Shown: positions 38,072 to 53,800, numbered from the stretch's first letter. The stretch: DNA of 64,000 nucleotides from Balanoglossus misakiensis (GCA_040954595.2 CM082582.2:10974001-11038000), one strand, 5' to 3'. A program made the numbers and translations. The notes: a model not told the origin generated them from the sequence alone.

Positions 38072-40550
38072 CTGTCTCGCAATGACGTCAGGGGTTGAAA
38101 ACACAACCATATTTCATATGACTTTTCTCCAATAACATTTATTTTTAGTTCCCGATACAGTGCATTTTCTGCTTAATGTCTGCAAGAAATCGTCATTTTA
38201 AAATATTAAAAAATCTCAGAATGACGTGTGTGTACGACCAAACGCTGCTTTGACATCGGTTGCGCACAGCCATCATTCATACTCATCGGTAAAAGAAAGC
38301 AAGCCCCAATCATAAAATATAATCTCAAAGATGACAACTCCCGAGATGAATCGCTTTTTAAATGGATTAATCGCTCTTACCGCGTCGTCTCTACATCATT
38401 AGAGAATTTTCTATTATACTCGGAACATAATATTTGGGACGATTTTAATCCGTCCTCAAACCGCCGATGTTGTGATTTATCGCTCCGAGTTCAACCTGGT
38501 GCCACTGAGTCTATGGCAGCACACGACTCCCTGTTAGACTTCATTAAACTCGGCATAGAGGGGGGGGGGTGAGCTCGGATGCCAGCACGGGATAATAGCA
38601 TCCACTTTCTCCGTTTCATCCGCCATGCAGAAAGAGGACCGCGTAGGATGAAAAACGCGTGTTTATTCTTCCTTGACTTCGCGACTCTGCCTAGTCAGGC
38701 AAATCGAAAAAGTGGAAAAAAACTGTATGAAATTGCTTATAGGGATAATGAATGTAACCTTCTCAGCAAATGGAGGGCATCAGAATTTTTTCAAATTGCC
38801 GAAATTATTCAAAGAACGTGGCGAGTTTTTACTCATTATATTTACGGCGCCGGTCCAATATAAAAATGAGGGAAATGTCGCAAAACCGGAATACCGTGAT
38901 CATCTGACTCGTGGCAGATTTGTCGGACAAGAATGAAGGCTTTAGAATGAGAACAAAGGCCATATTTTAATAAGGCCAAGGCGAAATTAACCTCTTGTAA
39001 TCACTTAATTGACATTTGAAGCATGAATGCTGCATTTGCCATCGTAACTGCAGCCGAAGAACAGAGATAAGGCACAGAATTAGGTAGTCGTCGATAAGAG
39101 TGACCAAAGACGAATTCTGCTGCAAGATTGTCCTTCGCAATAATATTATCAGACGGTCAGCTTATCAATAGCACACGAGGCTGGATAGGTGGTTCACAAT
39201 GCATTATGGATGTCGTGTGGATTTTATCTGAACGTGCTGTGCTGTGTGGTTGGTTTGGTTCAGACGCTGGATTGTCTGCAAGGTGCGGCAAGAGGAAACC
39301 GGAATGTCTGCATTTTCCCGCCACTTGTGGGTCACGACATCTCTACGCAGGTGGCAAATTTTGGTCACAGAATTGGTGTATAATTCATTTATGTAAACGT
39401 AAGATTCTACCTTTTCGGTAAAAAAGGGGGGGGGGGACATATTTCAAGGCTGATTTGGACCGCAAACAATACTAGTTCCTTTAATGTCAAATAATGGGCG
39501 ACCAGACATTTACTGAGATGAGATTCCAGCGATGGTCAGACAAGGTATAGATGGTATCAATTTTTTATGACCAAGCATGACGGAGATTGCATCTCAGCAT
39601 GGTCAAACAGAGATTACATCGAGCATGATGGTCAGACGCAGGCGGACATAAAACGTTACAAATGATCAAAACACATCATGATCTCAGACGAAAGCACTTC
39701 AATCGAACGACATGGACAGCAGACTCCTCCGATATTTGTCGATCCTTTCATCAGTGAATGGCTGATTTGGTAATTTGCTTGACATTTACCGATGCGTGCC
39801 GATACATCCTTAATAGTGGGTTTTGAAGCTGCAGACGGCGGACGACGGGCTCTCTGCGAGTCACTCAGTCTGAAGGGCGCCCTCGGTGAAACCAACCGAG
39901 AAAGTTATTTCCAGACGCTGCATGCGATAACTGCCTAGTATCTGTTCCACATTTTGATGACGGGTCGCTAATTGGTATGTTGTTCTTACATCTCAAGGGC
40001 GTTTTCATCGCTTTTCAGTTACATTATCAAACACATTCGACGCTCCCCAGCGATGGACGGCGACAGCTGGGTCAGTTTACATCATTATCCGAGGTTTATC
40101 GAGGATCACGAGTCAGTTTACCTCTACGTTTGCGGGCGGGCGGATGAGGGGAGGGGAGGGGGTAATAGTTGCGGGGTCATCCTTGGCCAATAATACCGAC
40201 CCAAGTTTGTCCAAGCCTCCATGGAAAAGTTTTCATGGTCGAATAAACTTTGTTATAGCTCATGGACCCTGGAACAAGACTATGGATAGCTTTTGTCCCA
40301 AAGTATCGAAAGTTTTCGTCTCTATATTCACACAAAAAACCTCCATATTGACCCGTATGGCAGACCAGATCGCTTCCCCTGTATTAAAATGGGCGGGAAG
40401 CGTTAAGAAAAGTGAAAAGCAAAAATGATAGGCTGTGTGTTTAGGAGCGAGCGTATACTGCTTGCACTGGGCATGTACAATGTGTAACCCGGGCTGATCA
40501 TTACCGCTTATGTTCATTTATCATTCATGTCTTGAATGAGAAACTGTGTC
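38072..40550. other. Intergenic stretch, no supported gene
   Basis: Contains G-runs at 38,560-38,569 and 39,426-39,436, and a short degenerate repeat near 39,530-39,650 in which GATGGTCAGAC and GAGATT-CATC words recur. An antisense frame at 39,656-39,895 looks mildly protein-like but has no recognisable domain or clear splice sites. Confidence 0.45.
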
Positions 40551-41715
40551 AGTGGGGACATTCGACGAGAAACACGGCGTCAATCATCGACGCAGTCAGT
40601 CGAGGATAGAGTCTGCTCGCTATACGAGCTGCACACGACGCTATACGTTTGACGTTACTGTTTTTGGTGGGTAGGTGAGATTTCCGACGAGCCACGTATA
40701 CACAGCGCGATCCCGTCGTGACCCAGCGACTTTCTGAAGCTGCTTCAAATCGTGGAATCCTCTGGGGCCGTCGTGCGGATAGAGTCGACCAACTAGATGA
40801 GATTCAGGTTGCTACCCAAAGGAATAGCGCGATCATTTCTATCCGATTCAAGTCTCCCCGAATGTCCTTTGATAGCGCGACCTAGGTGTACAATTTACTG
40901 CAAATCCCAATCGGGCAACCGGTGGGACTGTATTCTTTTTCTGTGTCAGCTGTCGTCTGGGAGTCAGTTGTTTAGAGTATTTTCCCGCTCTGACAACAGA
41001 GTTGAGTACGGGTAACCGTGTCTTTAGCCGTTCGGTACTACACTAACGCCGCGCCTACCACCACTACCTAAAGTGATCTGGCGATTTTCGAGCGGGTTTT
41101 ATTACACGGTATTGTGCCACTGCGGCCGCTGAAAGCGAAAGGTGGCTCATTACACCATAGACGAGGAGCAAGAGGCACTTGGGTTCATCGCTGGGAGAAA
41201 TTCTTCATTTGGAGAACCCCTATAATCCCCCCAATTGGCTGCTTGCTTGAGTGAGTCTGGACACCGGCTTACGCTTGAGTGTGCGCGGATTTTCGTGATT
41301 TCACACAAGATTGGCTCGCACTGCTCGCTACAAGTCGGAACAATTGGGGTCACATTCTACATAAACAGGACAACCTCGACCAGCCTAGTCTATCACATTC
41401 CAACCTCGGGACTACAAGGAGCTGTAAACTACCGAGGCGGGGCTTAACTGGACAACCCGCCGCTTTCACTAAAAGTGTCCACAGCAATTATATAATGAGT
41501 GTAAAATTTTTATGGGGCACTGCGGAGTTGGCGTGATCAGGGAAGCTCCTCCATCGTGCGTTTTGACGACGTCCACGCCGGATAGATAGAAAGTGTGCGT
41601 TAACAGTGTGGTTGTGTAAGTCCCCGGCTTCATAGCGTTTTTGACGGAGTGCGCCTTCTGTGCTGCCGCGGCCGACACTAGAGAACGTCTTTGTTATGCA
41701 CAATACTCGCTCATT
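40551..41715 (+). promoter_or_regulatory. CpG-rich probable promoter and 5' UTR region of the CUB gene
   Basis: CpG frequency rises clearly compared with both flanks up to the start codon at 41,716. An AT-rich TATATAATG word lies near 41,489. The exact transcription start cannot be placed by eye. Confidence 0.4.
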
Positions 41716-41809
41716 ATGGCGTCTTCTACAAACATGGTACGGTCGGTCGTACGTCTCTCTATACTTTCACTCATACTAGTGTGGACACAGGGACTTCAGC
41801 ACGAAACAA
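41716..41809 (+). CDS. CUB gene, signal-peptide exon
   Basis: 31 codons plus one base. A basic N-region (MVRSVVR) is followed by a ten-residue hydrophobic core and a polar end (TQGLQ), a classical secretory signal with likely cleavage around the Gly-Leu-Gln. An upstream in-frame extension exists only with a non-ATG start, so this ATG is preferred. Confidence 0.75.
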
Positions 41810-44800
41810 GTAAGTACAGATGGCAAATACCACTTTCTAACGTTTATGACTACTTGTTCAGCACATTATGGCCCACTTGCGTAGGTCTACACACTAAAAA
41901 GTAAATCTGATATGGGAAGGTAGTGTTGGATGAGAGTCCATACACATAGCACAGTGTGTGTACAAAACCATAGCAGTCATTGAACGCAGAGATCCATTAC
42001 ATCGATTTTTCCCCCTTCACTATAAATGACATTTAAACGCGGACATTTTCACGGGCTTGGTGAATAAAGATACGAACGGCTTAGACACCGAGAAAGTGTT
42101 GACTGTCAGAAAAGAGAGCTTTTGCAGAAGTGCGAGAGTTTCCAAGAAGTACGCGAAAAGACTGCGACTGTCAAAACTGTTTTGTGATAGGCGCATGATT
42201 TATGTTACGACCGCCGTAGTTATATCACGGCGGATTGCGCGACTAACTCTACTGTCAATATAAGCAGACGGTTATCATCCCTTCAATTTGTCCATCGAGG
42301 ACCACAAATTTCAACGTGTGATTTCAACAAAGGGGTGTCTATGGGAGGAGGGGAGCGGCGGGGTCAGTTCTAGGCAGTGATGATCGTAGTACAAATTAGT
42401 GTTTGTTTTGAGACCATTTACAAAGCCTTTGTCATCAAGCGAGTTCCCACTGGACCCTGCATAATCTGCCAAGCATTGTGTCGGCTAGAGAGAGAGAGAA
42501 AGTGAAAACCCGATAACCGATGTGCTTTCAGTACATTGGGGGCCGGCTGTGCTCTGTTTATTCACGCCAGTGTTTAAACTGCGCTGGCCCCCGACTTCAT
42601 TCCCGATAAACAGACTGAAAGGGACAGTGCAGTGTTTTGACAGCGGTTCGTAAAAATCTGTTCCTCGGTTCAGAGTTCCGAGCGCCATCTGCAAAGAAAA
42701 CAGAGAACCGCGGATGTATGTTTATAAGGAGAGTGTAACTCGACCTGCATACAAAACAGGCCAGACGTGTTCGAATCTGCGGAGCTTTCCGGCGACCGTT
42801 GGCTAAACGAAACATTTGAACAGTTTCTGGTGTAGACTTACGACCCGTGTTTGACTTGCCGTGTTGGTACAGGCCCGGCTGGACCGCTTTGTCTGTCCGC
42901 TCCTAGCTGAATGCAACATTCACTCCAGTGTTTGTTTTGCACTCATTCGATGATCCATTGTGTATTTGCCGTGCATATTACGTAGGAAAACTTTCTCTAA
43001 ATCTTGGCCGAAGGACTGTTTGTTAAAACTGCCATTTTAACGACCCCGATTTATAAAGACCATTTTAGCACCGCTTGCGACACGAGGGGCTAGTAGGGAG
43101 CGTTATCCGAAGAGAGAGAGAGAGAGAGAAAAATAGACGTTTTTAAAATGAACTCGATGGTGACTGATAGTGTATAAAATTTGGTTAATTTGTCGGACAT
43201 ATTGTTTCCAATACTGAAAAATATGCTGTTAGATGGAATTATATTGTAAACTTCAATCCTACACTGTATATACAACATTAATAGGCAACTACTGAAGAAG
43301 AAAAAAATCACACGGCCTCCAATGACTCTGGATCAAGTCAGGGAATTCATTTTCACACAAAGAAATGGAAAACGCGGTGTTCTTTATTGTTTTGCAGTCG
43401 GGCACCAATTCCATAAATTTGGTGATGTATGACAAGAGATGTACGGTCTGCGGCGTCCCTAATTAGTCGGGAGGAGTCGAGCACTGTTTCAATTGCTAGT
43501 TTACGTGCTTGTTAACTAAAAATTAGGTATTGATTGATCGTTTGTGAATTGGTAAGGAGGTGCCAGTTTAGTCCTTCCTATTCATAAAATGAGTTATGGC
43601 TGGTCGTAAAGCGATGGGGTTGGCCCTGCGTGTATGCAAATAAGCGACTGTGCGGTAGCACCGTCACTATATAAAAGAGAGGGCCTTGCTTTTACACCAC
43701 GCCATTCAGGGAGGACAAATAAAAAAGCGACGCTTTTCAGATGACATAGACAAAAGCGACTGTACAGCGTGATTGATACGCGGAGAATGTCGATCGTTAC
43801 CTAGCGGAATAATTTGATTTACAAAATGATGGTTTTGTGAGAGAGACACACACAAAAAATCGCAGAACAATGCCGGCTGGAGACGAATCGGTACTAATGA
43901 GTCGAAGTGTGGAACTCGTTGACTGTGTCATAATCACCGAGCGGTTGCGTGAATGGGCTTTAACGAGCTCTCTTTCTCTGGGATGCACTTCAATAAAAAA
44001 GGACGACATTGCAGACCTCCAGACGAGAAACAATAGAATGGACGACGTCTTCGCTCAGGCGGACTCCGATTCTGACACGTACAATAGTCGAGGTTGAGAA
44101 TTTATTGTTGTTAATGTGTTGAGAGGCATTCAAATCGCCTATCGTTCTTAATGAGACGGCCGTCATAAATTTACAAGGGAAAGAATTTTGTTCAGCCGTA
44201 AAAAAAAATGGAAGACGACGTCGTGTCTGAGGCTAAATCCTTCGTGCCCTATATATTACTATTAAAGCGAACTCGCTCGACGTTGGGAACAAGCAGTTAG
44301 CAAGACAAAGACTGCAGTAGATAAAATGTTCTTATAGATCCTGGTGTAATTTCCTTTGTCTCCAAAGAGTTTTCACTGCAGTTCAATGTATTTCTGTTCG
44401 CTAAAGACCCCCGATCAACGGGATTGGCCTGGGAAACCATATGAGGAAAAAATAAGAACTGATCACATTTTGGGGCGTTGTCTTTGCTTCGTCATCGCCC
44501 CTGACTTTGCGGAGACTGCCGTTTGCGCAGTCCACTCACGCAGTTGAGAATGCATGCATTTTTTTTTTCGACGAGAGGTGCCACAGTTCCACCTGAAACC
44601 GAGAAGCTCTTCGCACGTTTCCGTCTTTGAAACAAGTCTCGCCATTCTGTTGCCATGGCGAATCGATGACGAGATAGTGCAAGTCGCCTACGGTGTCGGT
44701 TTAAATTAGAAAACAATTTTCAGTTTGTCGTATTATCTCAGCCAGCCATCGTCTCGAAATGCTTTTTTGTCCCTACACTTTCCACGTTTCCTGTAAGACT

Positions 44801-47800
44801 AGGCACTCAGAGGAGCCTTGGAAAAGCCTTTTCACTCGAGTTAACTCAGGCACTATCTGAAATTACTCCCAACCCTGTTTCATAATGAAAGAAATTTTTA
44901 CACGTGACGCCATGTCGTACCCGGGGTCAAGTAATCACAAGGGCTGATTTCATCGTGACGCTAAGGGGGTCATGGTCACCCGCAATTTATGCAGCCCTCC
45001 CAGGAAACCTATCAACCATAAACTTATTTATTAAGGATTAGAATTTTGATAAATAGCTGAGAGTGGTGTCTCCTGTGTGCTACTCACATCTATCTGAAAG
45101 CAAAAAAGTTCATTTAGATGAATTTTCAAGATAAAGCTCGCTAATCATCGTGCATGAACGAAGTGCCAAAATGGCGGACACCTCAAAATGGCTGACTCCA
45201 TGGTTACATCTTAGCTTAGATGATTCGTTGAAGAGACTTCCGTGATGACCGACACTAATGATATTCCGAATCTCGGTATATTATGAATATTCAGAGAAAT
45301 AAATATATTGTATTTTTTATAACAACTGAAAACGGTGTGATAGTGGAACATATTGATCAATTCAAACATTCGCTCACAACTCAAATTCGGTCATCTCTGA
45401 AAGGTATGGAATAAGAAAAGTGTAAAATTGCCTTTTTTGCGCACAGTTGCCTTTTCGGATTCCTGTATTCATAACGTTGTTAGTCTCTACGTCACACTGA
45501 TGATGTTTAATGGGCTGGCTAAAATGTCTGCTCCAGTCGGAATGATAAAAAATAAACCGAATCAATTCAGTCTTCGTATCGGCTCACACAATAGAGTTTA
45601 TTCGATTCTAATAATAGAGGCGACGGCGCATCTAGTTTGGCAGCCTTCCCGTTGCAACCTTCCTGAACCCCGAAGTACTAATAAAATGTCAAACATCCAG
45701 GAATCTGTTATCTCGTGTTCTAAGTGAACCGGCGTGATTATGAACTCCCGTTTTCTGTTTGTATGCAACTTCAGTTTTTGAGGGTGATGGATGAAAAAGG
45801 GGGTGTAGTCATTCAGTGCGGAAGTAACACAGCAGAGTGAAACTACAGTATAGCCCACGGCTGCTGAATTTCATTTCTCTGCATCTTGGAATATCTTTAA
45901 TTAAATGCAAATGAAAAACGCAATCAGCAAATCATTAACGGTTGCCACCCGGCAATTACTCATGTGTATCAATGACCTACACACAATAAATAAGCAAATA
46001 TGAATCGCGATTAATCCCATTCATGTATGTATACTTTAAGGGTTGGCAATAAATTGCGAAATGAGGGAGAGAGTCAAGCCCGATCACGCGTGATTTATGC
46101 GTGACCCACTCCACGCGCGCGACACGCTTGCTCACAGCAGAGGATGTTCTGAATCGCAGCTGAACACGGGAGCACTTTCGAAGCAAATGACAATTCTAGA
46201 GCAATCATAGATAGGAATCTATGACAAGATTGGCATGCGCCGACCAAGACGTTGTAATTAGTCTGATGCACCAAACTGTCCTCAGATCTGTTTCACAGAA
46301 TATTAGAAAACCAAAAGCTATCCCTTTTCTTGCTTTTTTTAAACGGTAGGATGGAAAAAATCATCAGCAGGCCCAGCGGCAGATAATGGAATGCTGGTCA
46401 TATGCATTTACCTGTAAATTGAAAAATGGAACCTTTTGATCAGAAAGTGAAACTAAATTTCCCACCACGTTTCACAGTTTTACGCGTCTCGGAGAGGGTA
46501 TATACAATTTGTTTCCCAACACCACGACAAATTAACGCTCATAATATATGACCTTTCCCGGATTTAAACCATTTTCCAAATACTATTTTTCCCCAGATAT
46601 TGTTTCTGAGGTCTTGGATGTTTTTTTTCACCCGGCGAAGGGAGATACCCTTGACTGCTTTCTGGAAATAAACGTTGCCATGCCAACCTAAAAGCTTTTT
46701 CTGTTCCGCGCCAAGAGAATCAAATTACTCGGGCTGAAAAAAAATCCCGACTGAAGGAGCTGAGAGATAGTTAAGCATTCAGAACACGCCGTCTTGATTG
46801 GGAGAATGGTCACACCGCTAAATGCCAGGCACCTCATCTCGACATGACCCAAGCTTTTGAAATGATTATTCCGTTGTCATGACGATCGAATGAGAGAAAA
46901 AAGTGAACGCAAAAGACAACAGTGATGCGAAGTGAAGTTTGCACCTGCTAGAATAGAGTCTCTTTTGATTAAAAATTAATTTCCCAGTTTATTTGTTCAA
47001 AGAACGGGTTAGTATTTTTACGAGCAAATTATAAAACCCATCAGTCTTATCGAGATAAGAAACGAGGACGGACGTGGCAGTTTAGATAACAAGCACCTCG
47101 AAAATCAAAGACTTCAACGATTTCTCACGTCCTGCTCCAGGCAACTTTACATCATTCTCTCGTAAAATCGAAAAAAATATGGGGTCAACATGTAAAATTG
47201 TGAACGAGAGAACCAAATTTGAAAATCAAAATGGCCGCCATTTTCTGTGTTGGGTCTATCAAATCCAACAACCGATTGGTCAGTTACAACTTTCTCATTT
47301 GCATATAGCGACAACGCGGCAACTTGGTGTTTTTTTCACGAACTTTTACAAATTATCTCCAGCCGTGCGATAAACGACGCCTACAGAAGGCCAAAGGCCA
47401 GGGGTAACAATTTCACGGTAACGGTTCATCGCTCTAATTTAAAAGACCATCTCTAATTGCAGGTAACGATTACACCGACAAAATACACTATCAATGGCCT
47501 ATTTTAATGGTCATTACCTTTTTTCTCTCGCGTGTGGACCATTCTTTCATTATTTTGACTATTTCACTTACAGTGTTTAGATTCGAACGCCGAGACATTT
47601 TTTTTCCGAGCAGTTGGGCGGATCACGTGACTGGACCAGTCACCCCTCGAGAGCGACTTGACGAATGTCAAATTTTATCGTAATTCGAGCCAGCGTACAC
47701 CGGTTAGGATCGAAGAGACGCCGATGAACGGATCGCATTCGTTCTACATCCCCCATTCAAGACGAGTCACGCGTGTTTGAATTATACATTCTCTCTAAAC

Positions 47801-50800
47801 GCAAAAAAAAATTGACCTGATCGATTCCTGGCACCGCAATGTCTATCCGAATCTCGACATTTCAAACCCACCTTCAACAACACTATGACCCGCGCATGCT
47901 CCGATGTTGAAAAGGAAGCTGAATGCGAAAAAATATAACAAAAGGAACATTCTGTATGAATCAAAAATACCTTCCATTTAACTCAGCACTGGTTTAAGCT
48001 ACCACTTATTACATTCAGAAGAATTGATAAAACAATTCTCAAATGGGTATTTCATGAACACTGGGCACTCCAACCGTTATGATGATTTGGGGTTCAACTG
48101 GGGGGGGGGGGGGAATTGGGTCACGTTCTTTAATCATTCCTGAAACGAATCGTTGAAGTGATGATGAAATATGTCGTCCTGTAACCCCCCATGTATTTCT
48201 TTTGGATACGAGATGATTGCAAACTAAAAGGCGCTCATTCTAGTCAATGATTATCCCGCTCGTTGGCTCGGAAGGCAATGTAAGCTGTCGCTAGCAACAC
48301 GGTTAATTTGCAGCAGCACGGTAAATGGCGCCGGGGCGAGAAAAAACGCAAGGGAACTTACAGCACCGACAAATTAAACGCAATTGACCGGACACAGACG
48401 ACGTGCTTACGGCCAGCGAATGGTTTTCGCTACCCGTGTGGTGATTTTTGCGCGTTGAAGATATAAGGGAGGAGGGAAGGAAGAAGCCGTAACGAATTCA
48501 CAAATACCTACAGGAAATGAATTTAATATTTAAGCCATCTGTATTTATCGATGCGAATTTTCCTTCACCGCTCCGCCGTCCGTTAGACTGTGCGGGGTCA
48601 TGGGTTAAGTCGGTTCTCTGTATCGAACGAGTTATCGGAAATCGAACGACTGTTTATTTTATTCCTTGTGAAATTAACCAAATGTTTGAATTTATAATTA
48701 ATACAACAAGAGTACATCACGTTTATACCAAGCTAAAACAAATAATTCGTGATTAAATATGACGACCAAAAAGGGGAGAATAAAGACGTACATTCTGTAT
48801 TACCAGCTATAGCTGAAAGCGATTTGGTTAATCTTAGGAAGAGGGTCGCATCTGGTCGGGAGACTAATCAGTTCCCTGCTTTGCGAAGACCCACATCCCC
48901 CTCGAGGCCGTAGTGAAATGAGTGAAAAAAAATATCAAAACGACGTAAAATTTTGAGCTCACAAATACATGTAGCAGAAGACGACTAGAACCTTCACCAG
49001 AAAGTGTTCTTTGCCTCCCCACACCCTCTTCATGCATTTGTGTTGTACTAGTTATATATTTGAATCGGGCGAGAGACTTTAATCACGTTAACGGCGTCGG
49101 GAGAAAGATGACCGTCGACACTAATATGTTGTGCAACAGAGAACGCGCCAATTCCTCGTTCGTCAGCTCGTTTTGTATGTAAATGGCTCCTGACGCTGTG
49201 TTCGAGTTTAATGCATTTTTCGCCGGCTTTAATGCCTGTTTTGGTTGTGTTCTCGCTCCTAATTGGTATATGTGATGGCGTTTTGAAGCTTAATTTGTAA
49301 AATTACCTACTGGTGTAGTAAGTGTCGAAGATTGATTTTTTTTTCTGCACGTGTTCCTTTAGGCAGAAAATGATTCATCTCCCATCGTGTGAAAGCGCTC
49401 GTTTGCAACTTGAAAACGCGGGAAAACCTGACATCATTACACTGTCGAGAGGGGGAAAAAAGAAAAGAAAGTAGCTTGCTACGTCTTTGAAGCCAGTTGC
49501 CGCTTTAGAAGTGGCTTGGATGTGGCACGGTTTACCTTTCGTACAGAAATCAGGTTTTTTACTGCTTGCCAAATTTCTCACACAGCTAACTAGCACTTGA
49601 AAGTGAGGTGTATTATTTCGGTTCAGTTCAAGCGAAAATTACAACGAAGCAATCGCCCAGTCGAGCAGCCGAGCTAAGCTGCATTAAAGTGCATCGGAAA
49701 ATAATTTAAATCGTATTATTTCAGAAAAAGTGAAATCGCATTATTTCAGATAAAAAATTGAAAACTAAAATTTTCTGTCGCTGTTATCTAACAATTCATT
49801 TCAACAAGATTGGAGAAGATGTCTGGAAAAGTAGATTCCCAATAACGTCTTTTCGGTCCCTTTTTTAAAAGATAAAATTCTCCCAATCTATTGTTATCCG
49901 CTCAGACGGTATTAAAGTATTCGAATTCTGTTGAATTCAAAAAAAGTTATCTCATACAATATGCGTCTTCAGAATCCAGTGACGTCATATATTTCGTAAT
50001 GAAAAGCTAAGCGTTGCGACTGTAACGAGAAAAATACGGGGGTGCCGTTGTCTCTTTTTCAATGAAAATGAAAATGAAATCTTCAAACTATCTCTATGCG
50101 TATGCTGTTAATCTACGTCATACGGTTAGCAGAACCACGTTCCATCGTAAAATAGGGTCTCTCCTTCATGGAAACAAGACTCACAATTTTGAGACGACCC
50201 CTTGGTCAATGTCTATGATCAGTATGCAAATAGTGCACGTTTACGCGGCCACTACACTTATTGCAAGTTTAAATTCACATTAATAACATTTTAAGGCATG
50301 ATAACGTTATAGATGGTTTACGTTCCCCCCGCAAAAACCCTGAAATGGATACTTTGCCGGCATAACTAATAAATCCGAAAGGGAGAGCTGTGAGCGTTGG
50401 ACTAAAATAGAAAACATACAAGCCACATTCAATTACGATATGGGGACTTTGGCCTTGCTAATCACATCATACGTATATGGCAGTTTTTAGTAACCTATAG
50501 TGGGAACTTAAAATGATTCACGTCAGCGTCGCGCTGAGTACACGTGCATAGCTGACTCAAAGCCTAACCCGCTACTGTTGCAGCCCATAATTTAATTAAC
50601 CAACAGCCGATCATTAAATTTATTTGATCTGTACTCCTGATTAAATAAAGGATTTGGGGCGTGCGGAGCCGAAGATATATTGCGAAATAACTAAGTGGCA
50701 AAAACTGTGCGGATTTGTCGGGGGGATTATGGTGCCTTGTCAAGTTTGTTTCCCTGGCAATCCCAAGTCTACGTGCAAACGGAACTTTGCGCTTCCGAAA

Positions 50801-53800
50801 CTAACAAAAAATGACCCTCAACCGCCTTTAAAAATACACCAGAATTCCTACAAACTCGAATGGTGGCCAGTTGTATGTCATGTTATAAATGGTGGTACAT
50901 CCAGACCCGTTCTCGCGTGACCTTGTTTTAAAATTCAAGTACATGCTTCTCGTTGTCTGAAAATTGCCACAATTTAGTGGGTAATAGGGCGAACATCAGC
51001 GTTCTGTAATATCTGGAGAGAAAAAAATCGCCTCGCGCCGTTCTCTTTCAATGACTTCGGTTGGAAAGTGTTGATAGTGACGCTTCAGTAGCTTTGCTAA
51101 CCAGGCTCCGATTTTCTAAGCTTATACTGAATGGGAAAAACAACCCCGCTTTTTGTCAGTTTTTTTTTCTCTGCTCAAACTTTGCACTGATATCGAAACA
51201 ATATTGGCAGAACAAACGCCTTGGAAAGGCAACTGAACGGCTTAGACAAAACAACAAGCGGAAGATTAGCAGCCGAGTAATTTCCTGCGAACGGTTGATG
51301 GGCAGAAAGATGTTGAAACCCACTGAAATGCTCGCGTTGACCCGTGCATCATCTTAGTAACCATGGCGACAAGGATGATGTGATGATGACTAACAGTGAT
51401 GTGAGTGTGTCACGACGGAGAACAGAATTAAGGCGCAAACTAGAGGGAGCATCGGTTCCAAACAAATCAAAATGTACATATGTGCTGGGAGGGATAATGC
51501 ATACATACATACACAGACAGACAGACAGACTGACTGATACAAAGGAGCGACTTTGAATCTGCATCCGTGACTAAGAGAATACGCGGGCAATTACGGAACA
51601 GTACGTCACGTTTGCAATGACTTGCAATCACTGATTATTAGCGGATTTGTACAACCGATTTCATGCAATTACATGTATAATGGCGGCTATATAATTACTT
51701 CCTCATAATTTGCGATCGGATTATAAAAGCAAATAATCACCGGGAAAAATAAGCTTGCCAGGCGGCAGGGGAAAATGGGGTTTCGAAGTTCATTATCGAA
51801 CTTGCATCGGCGAGAGAGCGCCTGAATATAGAGATCATGATCACTTCAATATTTTTTACAGACTCTACAACGATGAAGCATATTTTGCAAGTCTGTCATT
51901 ATTGGAGACAGGTGATTGCAAAGCCAGAGTTCTTGTTTCGAACTGTGTCAATCGCCTGGGTTTTTTTTTTGCAGTCGCGGAGATAATCTCACACTGACCT
52001 TGAAAACGCGAATGACAGAAATCCCGGAATGCGGGGTTCGAGTTGTGTATTCAATTGAGATTCGCTTGGGAAGGCGATTTGTAGCATATGCCAAATATCC
52101 ACCGCGGATTTCCGCTGAAAAGTCGCCGTTATTCAGCGGAAAACCTGAAAGCTCTGTCGAGAGAGAGAGAGGGGGGGAGAGAGAGAGACAGACATACAGA
52201 GTCACATAATGACTCCGTGTCAATATTACAATAATATTAATCTTTCTTCGCATCAAAATTGTGCTCATTGTGTGCAAATCCATATTCAGTATTAAAACAT
52301 TTCTGTCAGATCACAAACCTCAGGGGCGTATGTGTAACGAAAATTTCGCCACAAAATATTGCCAAGAAAATAGATAATTATTTCTCTCCCGTAGTTTTGA
52401 GTCCCTTGAACAATTTAAAACAAAAAAACCTCGACAGCTTTATAGGTCCATCTCGCGAAAACACTCCAATTCATTCTAGGGTCTATGATGAAACCAATCA
52501 TTGACTGAGGAAAAAAGGGTCGACAAAGAATATCAAAGGCGCCGACTTTGTATGAAACGTGGTTCCCCTCTGGCCTTCGGATGACCCGTGGTAACTTCGG
52601 GCTCAATGCGAAGTCACAACTGTACTTGTCTTCGCAGTCGAACGCCCAAGATTTCCTCATGATATTAACATGATCGAGACATGGAAGTCCCTTTGTTAAG
52701 GGCCCTTTAACGTTAAGCCCCTAATTGTGGTCGGGTTTCTTTGAAATATCGCCGTTTCCCCCCCTCCCTTTCAACACGGGCAAAGGGAAGATTCTATCCG
52801 AACATTTCTGCCACGGAAGGCGAATAATACGAGGACGTGGAATTCTGCTATTGGGACTTTGTCTTCATATTTGCGCAATGACCTTTTCCAACTAAAGGCA
52901 CTAAAGAGCTAAATCTCCACACATTGTCTCTGTTTACAGCAGAACATCCTTCCTTCAATTGCAATGGAGTCACCCTTTTGATTTTTATGCGGCGCGAAGT
53001 ACAGCTCAAGCGTGAACCAATTAGACTCAAAATGGACGACGGTTCCATTTCACGATTTGAAAGCAGTCTTCTAGAAAATGCATTTTTGGGGAGGGAAGAT
53101 TTCGTTGTTTTTTCACATCACTTTTCTGATTTACTGCAGTACTCTCTGCGGATTTATTTAGTGGATGTCGGTGTAAGTTACCGCAACTTATCCTATTCCA
53201 ACAGTCAATAACTGTGACAGTAGATCTACAAAATATACCGTTTCTCTTCTCTTTGGAGGGGGGGGGGTCGTCGTCGACGCGATTTGCGCAAGCGCAAAAT
53301 ATATGCACACCGGAAAGATGATCCCATTAAATATTATTAATTTTTCAGATGAATTTCGTCTCTTTAGACTTGACTCTCATGCTTGAAGATGAGTTTTTCA
53401 ACATCATCTCCCAAAAAGTCGTGTCAATTACATGTATTTACAATACGGAGAGACAACAACCTTCTTTGCCTACCCTCCGCCTTTTAGTCAAATACGCCGA
53501 CCTTTAACACGGAATGCGCGTCTCAGTGCGTTTTCTGAAAGGGAATATTTACTCACGGCTAAACAAAGGAGCCAATAATCCCACAAAACATTTTAGACGC
53601 TGGTGTTTAATGTACAAATTATCGAGCGAATTAATCTGAGAATCGTTTAACGACGGTCCCTGCTAAAACGCCCGAGTCGCCGATTATGGCGTAATATATT
53701 TTACAAATACGGTTTCATTCTGTGTTATGAAAATATGAAGAGAGTTTATATATTTAATATATTAACTCTCGCGAGAAATTCGACCACTAGGGAATGGATG

